From Treponema sp. (GTDB lineage Bacteria; Spirochaetota; Spirochaetia; Treponematales; Treponemataceae), in assembly GCA_017613485.1 (NCBI GenBank), contig JAGADS010000169.1, positions 1-10,249 of the forward strand: a stretch of DNA of 10,249 bases, in the 5' to 3' direction. Made by a program: the position numbers and the translations under genes. Shown piece by piece: positions 1-4,486 of this stretch (the first letter of the stretch is position 1; each line of letters begins with the position of its first letter). The notes under the pieces were generated by a model, which did not search any database, was not told where the DNA came from, and saw only the letters and a list, made by a program, of their open reading frames with translations.

Positions 1-1224
1 CCAGACAAAGAAGAAGGACACAACCGTGTTTCCCAAATCCTTTTTTACAGGCTGTTTGTTAAGGCGCACAGTGAAAACCCCATGAGGATGAAGCATTTTC
101 AGTATCTCGTTTTTTGCAATCTTGAACAGGACTACCCAGCGTATGACTTTAACACCGCCGGAAGTGGAGCCTGCTGAACCGCCGATAAAGAAAAGTGCCA
201 GGATTATGACCTGACTTGCAGTTGACCACGTGGTAAAATCATCAGTTGCAAAACCAGTTGTAGAAGAAATGGACATGGCTTGGAACGAAGAATACCGCAG
301 CGACTGGAAGAATCCGCCGTATTTTCCCATCTCAAAAAATGCAATAAGAATCATGGAGGTAAAGCACAGTCCGATGTATACCTTAAGCTCGGAGTTGTCC
401 TTTATCTCCGTAAAATTCCTCTTGATGAGTGAATAATAAAGCGAAAAGTTTATGCCTGCCAGGAACATGAAGACAGTGATTATCACGTCAATTGCAACTG
501 AATTATATGCACCTATGCTTGCATTCCTTGTTGAAAAGCCACCCGTACCCAGTGTTGCAAGAGCGTGGCACAGAGCATCGTACAATGACATTCCCGCAAC
601 TTTCAACAGGACAAATTCCAGCACGGTAAAGCCCAGGTACATGAACCAGAGCCATTTTGCCGTATCTGTAATCTTTGCTGTAAGCTTTCCTTTCTCAGGA
701 CCTGTTGTCTCTGCCTTTATGAGCTGGAAACCTCCCACTCCAAGAATCGGCAGTAGTGCAACTGTAAGGGCAACTATTCCCATACCGCCCAGCCAGTGGG
801 TCGTACATCTCCACAGATTGATGCTGTATGTATACGGTATCTGCTCAATTTCACTTAAGATTGTGGCACCTGTCGTGGAAAATCCCGATGCACTTTCAAA
901 AACCGCGTCTGTAAAGCTTGGAATTGCACGGCTCAGCCACATCGGAAGCGCTCCAAAAATACTGACTGATACCCATGCAAGGGCAACTACTGCAAATGAG
1001 GCACGAGGTGACAGGGCAGCTCTTTTTCCACGCCCCGCAAAAAAGAAAACCCCGCCAAGGATAAAACTTACAAGCATCGGTACCATAAATGCAGGAAGAA
1101 CTTTTGCCTCTCCATGAATCACGGCAGAAACAATCGGAAACAGAAATGCAAGGCCTACAATCGCAAGAATCAAAAATGTAATACGAAACACCGTAAAAAC
1201 TACGGACGCTTTATTCTTTTCCAC
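1..1224 (-). CDS. trkH: Trk-type potassium uptake protein, membrane subunit TrkH (C-terminus cut by window edge)
   Basis: Integral inner-membrane subunit of a Trk/Ktr K+ uptake system, paired with the adjacent regulatory subunit TrkA. The reading frame is open for 408 codons from the GTG to the window edge. The family is usually about 480 residues, so roughly 70-80 residues are missing. The four selectivity-filter loops of the superfamily are recognisable, each with its key Gly: SGFSTTGAT (113-121), LGTGGFST (225-232), STTGFATDDF (321-330) and GGSAGSTSGGVK (348-359). THWLGGMGI follows the first loop, and hydrophobic helices lie between the loops. I chose the GTG start because GGAG lies 7 bases upstream (1232-1235) and the product then begins VEKNKASVVFTVFRITF before the first helix. 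The start lies inside the end of trkA (14-base overlap), so translation is probably coupled. No separate promoter is visible. Function is very likely; the exact ion (K+, or K+/Na+) is inferred from the all-Gly filter. Confidence 0.95.
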   Translation of the reverse strand, partial: MEKNKASVVFTVFRITFLILAIVGLAFLFPIVSAVIHGEAKVLPAFMVPMLVSFILGGVFFFAGRGKRAALSPRASFAVVALAWVSVSIFGALPMWLSRAIPSFTDAVFESASGFSTTGATILSEIEQIPYTYSINLWRCTTHWLGGMGIVALTVALLPILGVGGFQLIKAETTGPEKGKLTAKITDTAKWLWFMYLGFTVLEFVLLKVAGMSLYDALCHALATLGTGGFSTRNASIGAYNSVAIDVIITVFMFLAGINFSLYYSLIKRNFTEIKDNSELKVYIGLCFTSMILIAFFEMGKYGGFFQSLRYSSFQAMSISSTTGFATDDFTTWSTASQVIILALFFIGGSAGSTSGGVKVIRWVVLFKIAKNEILKMLHPHGVFTVRLNKQPVKKDLGNTVVSFFFVW

Positions 1225-2656
1225 TGAAGTTCTCCAAAACCTTATTGCCACCGATTTTATCAATCAGAACAAGATGATCACCTGCATTAAAGACAGTATC
1301 TCCATTGGGAAGCTGATAGCCTGCACTACCCGGCTTTTTGATAAGCAGCATAAGGAATTCTCCCGGGCTTGCAACTTCCTTCAGCGATTTACCCAGATAT
1401 TTGCTTGTAGAAGGAACGTCACATTCAACTATCTCAAACTCACCGGATGAGAGTGTATGGACATCTGTTACGTTTTTACCGCGAAGATGGCTCATGATGC
1501 TGTCTACAACCGTATCACGTATTGGAACCGTAACATCAACACCAAGGCGGTGTGCAATCTCAGAGAAAGTTGAATTTGTAATCAAGGCGATTGTATTCTT
1601 TACACCTATTGACTCAAAGTATGCGGCAACAACCATGTTCATCTCGTGATTATGGGTCACGCATATTGCAAGGTTGAATTTATCCAGGCCTTCTTCCTCT
1701 ATAAAGTTCTCGTCTGTGATATCCGCACAGAATACCTTGGCATCAGGAAACTTCTCGGTGGCGGCATCACATAGAGTGTTGTCTTTGTCTACAATCACAA
1801 AATCCTGTGTGACACGCTTCTGGTTCCTTTTTCCCTTAAAGAGCTTTCCCAAAAGTGTAGTCTGCCTGTGCTGAACAAGACGCTCTGCAACCAGTGTTCC
1901 TATTTTTCCTGCCCCCAGCATGACCACTTTCTTGATGTTCTTTTTTCCGGATCCGCAAAGCTCAAGAAGAGTGTTGATGTTGTCGCGGTGTGTAAGGACT
2001 CCTATTGAATCTCCTGCATGAAGAACTGTGTCACCGGCGGGAAGTGAAGCACCTCCCTTGGCCTTATCCACAAAAACAACTATCAGCTTGCATTCAGTTA
2101 AAGTACGGATATTCTTTATTACAACTCCGTCCATCTTGCTTTTTGGTGCAATCTGTACAGTGGTAAGCTCATACTCTCCGTCTCCAAGGGGAACTACATC
2201 TGAGACTCCATGCTCAACAGCAGTGACAATCGCCTCTGCGGCCTCAACATCTGGATGAATCATATAGTCGATTCCATAAAGAGGCCTGTGGTTGTTTGCA
2301 AATGTCTCCGCATGATGCTTGGCTGCCTCGCTTGTGTTCACATAGTAGGCATAGTTCCGCACACGTGCAATCTTCAGCACATTGGGATAAACTGCATCAA
2401 CAAGAGAACATGTAATCATGTTGATTTCATCGTTATCAGTAACTGCAACCAGTGCATCCGCAGTCTGAATTCCGGCTTCCTCAAGATTATTCAGGTTATT
2501 GCCGTCTGCCTGCATGACATTACAGTCCAGAATGTTTCTTGCATGACGTACGGTATCCTCATCATTTTCCAGAATCGTTACGATATTATTTTCGTCTATC
2601 AGTTTCTTGGCCAGCTGAACGCCTGTAAAGCCGGCACCAACAATCAATATATTCAT
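1211..2656 (-). CDS. trkA: Trk potassium uptake regulatory subunit TrkA
   Basis: Cytoplasmic peripheral protein that gates TrkH in response to bound nucleotide. At 481 residues it has the duplicated bacterial TrkA layout (E. coli TrkA is 458). RCK_N 1 spans about 1-120, with the Rossmann loop GAGFTG at 7-12 and the acidic residue E30 at the end of strand 2, typical of NAD(H) binding. RCK_C 1 spans about 150-230 and contains LPAGDTVLHAGD. RCK_N 2 spans about 243-370, with GAGKIG at 248-253 and D290. RCK_C 2 spans about 395-478 and contains LPNGDTVFNAGD. A short insert (about 268-284) separates the first helix and second strand of the second Rossmann domain. The ATG start gives a perfect N-terminus (MNILIVGAGF) but has no Shine-Dalgarno, and the -10 box ends six bases before it. 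First gene of the trkA-trkH operon. Confidence 0.97.
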   Translation of the reverse strand: MNILIVGAGFTGVQLAKKLIDENNIVTILENDEDTVRHARNILDCNVMQADGNNLNNLEEAGIQTADALVAVTDNDEINMITCSLVDAVYPNVLKIARVRNYAYYVNTSEAAKHHAETFANNHRPLYGIDYMIHPDVEAAEAIVTAVEHGVSDVVPLGDGEYELTTVQIAPKSKMDGVVIKNIRTLTECKLIVVFVDKAKGGASLPAGDTVLHAGDSIGVLTHRDNINTLLELCGSGKKNIKKVVMLGAGKIGTLVAERLVQHRQTTLLGKLFKGKRNQKRVTQDFVIVDKDNTLCDAATEKFPDAKVFCADITDENFIEEEGLDKFNLAICVTHNHEMNMVVAAYFESIGVKNTIALITNSTFSEIAHRLGVDVTVPIRDTVVDSIMSHLRGKNVTDVHTLSSGEFEIVECDVPSTSKYLGKSLKEVASPGEFLMLLIKKPGSAGYQLPNGDTVFNAGDHLVLIDKIGGNKVLENFSGKE

Positions 2657-2662
2657 GCCGCT

Positions 2663-2692
2663 ATTATATCACATCAGTAAAGATTATTTCAA
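2663..2692 (-). promoter_or_regulatory. Sigma70-type promoter of trkA-trkH, probably giving a leaderless mRNA
   Basis: On the minus strand a -35 TTGAAA (2692-2687) is followed by an 18-base spacer and a perfect -10 TATAAT (2668-2663). Six bases separate the -10 from the trkA ATG, so the expected transcription start falls at or within a base or two of the start codon. No purine-rich ribosome site lies upstream of the ATG. The box matches are seen directly; the start point is inferred from normal sigma70 spacing. Confidence 0.75.
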
Positions 2693-2715
2693 GGATAATC
2701 CTTCTTCCATGCCAG

Positions 2716-2744
2716 TTGACAGCAAGGCTTTTTTATGGGATATT
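2716..2744 (+). promoter_or_regulatory. Sigma70-type promoter of the GH16 lipoprotein gene
   Basis: A consensus -35 TTGACA (2716-2721), a 17-base spacer and a -10-like GATATT (2739-2744, four of six matches), followed by a T/A-rich run. The expected start near 2751 gives a leader of about 25 bases containing the ribosome site GAGGTGG (2765-2771). It diverges from the trkA promoter; the two -35 boxes are about 24 bases apart, so a regulator bound between them could affect both. Confidence 0.65.
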
Positions 2745-2775
2745 TTTTTTAAATTTATCCCTTTGAGGTGGTTTT

Positions 2776-3582
2776 ATGAGGATTTTAAAAGCCTTGTCAC
2801 TTGCAGGACTTTCACTTGTGATTTTTTCCTTAAGTTCATGCGGTCAGAAAGACGGAGCCTTTGTTCCAGATGGTTATACACTTGTATGGTCTGATGAATT
2901 CAACACGGATGGAGCTCCCGACAACGAAAGCTGGGACTATTCCCTTGGCGGTGGCGGCTGGGGAAACGCTGAAATCCAGAAATACACGGACTCAAGGGAT
3001 AATTCATTCATAAAGGACGGTCACCTTGCGATTGTGGCTCTCAAGGAAGGCAGCAAATGGACAAGTGCAAGATTAAAGACCCAGTTCAAGAAATCATGGA
3101 CATACGGTTATTTTGAAATCAAGGCAAAATTACCGTCTGGTGTCGGAACATGGCCTGCAATATGGATGATGCCGGAGATTGACAAGCATGGAGGATGGCC
3201 CCGCTCTGGTGAAATTGACATAATGGAGGCAGTCGGCTTTGATCAGGACAGGATCCACACGACAGCCCACACCTCTGCTTTCAACCACAAGAAAAACACT
3301 CAGAAGAACAACAACGGAATAATCAAGGACACCACGACAAAGTATCACATCTATGCAGTTGAATGGACGGAAGACTACATCCAGTGGTTTATCGACGGAG
3401 AGCCTTTCTATAAATTCGAAAAACTCAGCGATGACTACGAGGAATGGCCCTTTGATCACAATTTCTACCTGATCCTGAATATTGCAATAGGAGGCAGCTG
3501 GGGCGGTCAGGAAGGAATTGCAAGCGACCTTGAGAGAGCAGAGATGGACATTGATTATGTCCGTGTCTACCAGAAACAGTAA
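2776..3582 (+). CDS. Secreted GH16 family beta-glucanase (laminarinase-type) lipoprotein
   Basis: Predicted endo-acting glycoside hydrolase that cleaves beta-1,3 (or mixed 1,3-1,4) glucans. An N-terminal signal ends in the lipobox LSSC (19-22), so the mature protein should be lipid-anchored at Cys22. The single GH16 domain covers about 35-266: VWSDEFN (37-43), NAEIQKYTD (64-72), YGYFEIKAKLP (110-120), WPAIWMMPE (126-134), the catalytic motif GEIDIME (145-151) with nucleophile E146, D148 and acid/base E151, EW (196-197), NIAIGGSWGG (235-244) and MDIDYVRVYQ (257-266). The extra Met in EIDIME is the beta-bulge form typical of laminarinase-type enzymes rather than Bacillus lichenases. No carbohydrate-binding module is attached; 268 residues is a minimal enzyme. 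The ATG is supported by GAGGTGG four bases upstream. Exact substrate is not certain, since agarases, carrageenases and xyloglucanases share the fold. It is transcribed alone from its own promoter. Confidence 0.93.
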   Translation: MRILKALSLAGLSLVIFSLSSCGQKDGAFVPDGYTLVWSDEFNTDGAPDNESWDYSLGGGGWGNAEIQKYTDSRDNSFIKDGHLAIVALKEGSKWTSARLKTQFKKSWTYGYFEIKAKLPSGVGTWPAIWMMPEIDKHGGWPRSGEIDIMEAVGFDQDRIHTTAHTSAFNHKKNTQKNNNGIIKDTTTKYHIYAVEWTEDYIQWFIDGEPFYKFEKLSDDYEEWPFDHNFYLILNIAIGGSWGGQEGIASDLERAEMDIDYVRVYQKQ

Positions 3583-3587
3583 GCAGC

Positions 3588-3623
3588 GTAACCTGTTTGC
3601 CCTATGATTGTTTTACAGGTAAC
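3588..3623. repeat. Inverted repeat downstream of the GH16 gene
   Basis: ACCTGT (3591-3596) and ACAGGT (3615-3620) are perfect complements with an 18-base loop; the stem extends past one A-A mismatch by two more pairs (GT 3588-3589 with AC 3622-3623). It begins six bases after the GH16 stop but no T-run follows, so it is a weak terminator at best. It could be an mRNA 3' stabilising hairpin or a protein-binding site. Confidence 0.4.
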
Positions 3624-3645
3624 AGAAAAATTTATAAGGAAGGTA

Positions 3646-3674
3646 TGTATCAATTCAAAAAAAAATGATACACT
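3646..3674 (+). promoter_or_regulatory. Candidate promoter/operator: inverted repeat upstream of the TPR lipoprotein
   Basis: TGTATCA (3646-3652) and TGATACA (3666-3672) are a perfect 7-base inverted repeat separated by 13 bases that include nine consecutive A. A -10-like TACACT (3669-3674, four of six matches) overlaps the right arm and ends six bases before the ATG at 3681. The left arm lies where a -35 box would be (17-base spacing), although TGTATC is a poor -35. The symmetry suggests an operator covering a promoter. A second possible -10, TATAAG (3633-3638), lies just upstream. Confidence 0.4.
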
Positions 3675-3680
3675 GTGATT

Positions 3681-4151
3681 ATGAAAGTTTCAAAATCAAA
3701 ATCTAACGGAAAAAGAATCTTTAAGTTTGCTTTTATCCCGGCATTAGTCCTGTCATCACTTATGGCAGTATCATGTACATCAATTCCGGAAACAGTTCCA
3801 GATGATGCCCACCAGATTATTCAGCTTGCACAGAATGCAACAGACAAGGGAAACACAAAGCTTGCACGCTATTATTATGAGCAGCTTCTTGAAAAGCACG
3901 GAAACGAGGCAGACATCTACATCGAGGCTAATTACGAGCTTGCCCACCTTGACATAAAGAAAAAGAATTATTCGGATGCAGTTCCGCGTCTGGACCAGAT
4001 TCTTTACATATATGACAATGTTGCCCCTGGTGTTCTTCCCGGCAAATTCAAGAAACTTGCGGCCATAGACCTTGCAAAAGTTCCTGAGGAAGAAGCTGCA
4101 AGAATAAGGGCGGAAAAGCAGGCAGAACAGGAAAAACAGGCAGGAAACTGA
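3681..4151 (+). CDS. Small TPR-like lipoprotein of unknown function
   Basis: 156 residues from the ATG at 3681; an in-frame GTG at 3675 would add two. A basic N-terminus (MKVSKSKSNGKR) is followed by a hydrophobic stretch (about 14-30) and a lipobox-like AVSC (29-32), so Cys32 is probably lipidated. The mature part has two helix pairs resembling tetratricopeptide repeats: about 42-73 (KGNTKLARYYYEQLLEKHG) and 77-112 (ANYELAHLDIKKKNYSDAV). A highly charged, Glu/Lys/Ala-rich tail follows (about 135-156). Such proteins usually act as periplasmic or envelope scaffolds; outer-membrane assembly factors such as BamD are larger and have more repeats, so no specific role is assigned. There is no Shine-Dalgarno at normal spacing. 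AAGGAAGG (3637-3643) is too far away, and the only nearby promoter signal abuts the start codon. Confidence 0.85.
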   Translation: MKVSKSKSNGKRIFKFAFIPALVLSSLMAVSCTSIPETVPDDAHQIIQLAQNATDKGNTKLARYYYEQLLEKHGNEADIYIEANYELAHLDIKKKNYSDAVPRLDQILYIYDNVAPGVLPGKFKKLAAIDLAKVPEEEAARIRAEKQAEQEKQAGN

Positions 4152-4172
4152 TAATCAGGCAGAGACTGATTA
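4152..4172. repeat. Perfect inverted repeat between lipoprotein stop and tRNA promoter
   Basis: TAATCAG (4152-4158) and CTGATTA (4166-4172) pair perfectly over seven bases with a 7-base loop. The repeat starts at the base after the lipoprotein TGA stop and ends one base before the tRNA -35 box. No T-run follows. It could protect the mRNA 3' end or be an operator next to the tRNA promoter. Confidence 0.5.
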
Positions 4173-4173
4173 C

Positions 4174-4202
4174 TTGACACAGGACTGGATTTTTGATAAT
4201 AT
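4174..4202 (+). promoter_or_regulatory. Sigma70-type promoter of tRNA-Cys
   Basis: Consensus -35 TTGACA (4174-4179), 17-base spacer, and -10-like TAATAT (4197-4202, four of six matches). The tRNA begins 13 bases after the -10, leaving a 5' leader of only a few bases. GATAAT (4195-4200) at a 15-base spacing is an alternative -10. Confidence 0.7.
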
Positions 4203-4215
4203 CTTAGCATTATAT

Positions 4216-4287
4216 GGCGTCTTACCCAAGCGGTAAGGGACAGGTCTGCAAAACCTTCATGCGGCGGTTCGATTCCGCCAGACGCCT
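4216..4287 (+). tRNA. tRNA-Cys (anticodon GCA)
   Basis: A full cloverleaf folds by eye. The acceptor stem is GGCGTCT (4216-4222) with AGACGCC (4280-4286). The D arm is CCC/GGG (4225-4227, 4237-4239) with the AAGCGGTAA loop. The anticodon stem CAGGT/ACCTT (4241-4245, 4253-4257) carries loop CTGCAAA (4246-4252), which places GCA at 4248-4250 after the conserved T. The variable region has five bases. The T arm is GGCGG/CCGCC (4263-4267, 4275-4279) with loop TTCGATT. Discriminator T4287 matches the U73 identity element of cysteine tRNAs. CCA is not encoded, so it must be added by nucleotidyltransferase. The outermost anticodon-stem pair is a C-U mismatch. Confidence 0.97.
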
Positions 4288-4291
4288 TAGA

Positions 4292-4332
4292 GGGGCTGTT
4301 TTAGGAAAACTTAGCAGCCCTTTTTGTTTTTT
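4292..4332 (+). terminator. Intrinsic terminator of tRNA-Cys
   Basis: GGGCTG (4293-4298) pairs perfectly with CAGCCC (4315-4320) around a 16-base loop, and a T-rich tail (five T, G, six T; 4321-4332) follows at once. It starts four to five bases after the tRNA, as expected for a single-gene tRNA unit. Confidence 0.85.
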
Positions 4333-4338
4333 AAATCA

Positions 4339-4420
4339 GGGGCAGTCCGCTTTCTAACAGGCCGCTGCTCCTTAACAGGTTGTATTGCCAAGCAGCAACC
4401 TGAGGCATTACCGGTGACGG
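4339..4420 (+). other. Structured intergenic stretch between two terminators (possible leader or small RNA)
   Basis: Three hairpins can be drawn in about 80 bases without an ORF. GGGGCAG (4339-4345) pairs with CTGCTCC (4365-4371), seven pairs including one G-T. CAGGTTG (4376-4382) pairs with CAACCTG (4396-4402), seven perfect pairs with a 13-base loop. ACCG (4410-4413) pairs with CGGT (4418-4421, extending one base past this span) around a GTGA tetraloop. The stretch ends in the terminator at 4437-4468 and precedes the metallopeptidase gene. I recognise no riboswitch family and see no good promoter inside it. It could be an attenuated 5' leader fed by readthrough from the tRNA unit, a small RNA, or chance structure. 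Confidence 0.4.
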
Positions 4421-4436
4421 TTGTGCACATATATTT

Positions 4437-4468
4437 GCCGGCTGCATTTATGTGGTCGGCTTTTTTTT
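4437..4468 (+). terminator. Intrinsic terminator or attenuator just upstream of the metallopeptidase gene
   Basis: GCCGGC (4437-4442) pairs with GTCGGC (4455-4460) over six pairs including one G-T, with a 12-base loop, followed directly by eight T (4461-4468). It ends only 18 bases before the chosen start at 4487, with the GGAG ribosome site between. That leaves no room for a promoter downstream of it, so transcription of the gene must pass through it. Confidence 0.75.
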
Positions 4469-4486
4469 GTAACTGACGGAGATATG

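Noticed and set aside
452..1117. Long plus-strand open frame of about 220 codons
   Set aside because: It lies entirely antisense to trkH, whose frame carries all four selectivity-filter motifs; the plus-strand product has no recognisable domain and no ribosome site.
2210..2680. Plus-strand open frame of about 156 codons, Cys-rich
   Set aside because: Antisense to the N-terminal Rossmann domain of trkA; it overlaps the trkA promoter and has no convincing start signal.
3130..3459. Minus-strand open frame inside the GH16 gene
   Set aside because: Antisense shadow of the GH16 catalytic region with no family resemblance.
3588..3623. Intrinsic terminator for the GH16 gene
   Set aside because: Six-pair stem with an 18-base loop and no following T-run; kept only as an inverted repeat.
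3645..3668. Seven-codon upstream mini-ORF preceded by AAGGAAGG
   Set aside because: The ribosome site is too close to the ATG, the codons are mostly a poly-A run, and the stretch is better explained by the inverted repeat.
4430..4435. TATATT as a -10 box for the metallopeptidase gene
   Set aside because: No -35 at 16-18 bases upstream, and the start point would fall inside the terminator stem.
4421..4486. Longer start (TTG 4421) for the metallopeptidase
   Set aside because: The extension would translate the terminator hairpin and T-run, has no ribosome site and would place residues before a clear signal peptide.
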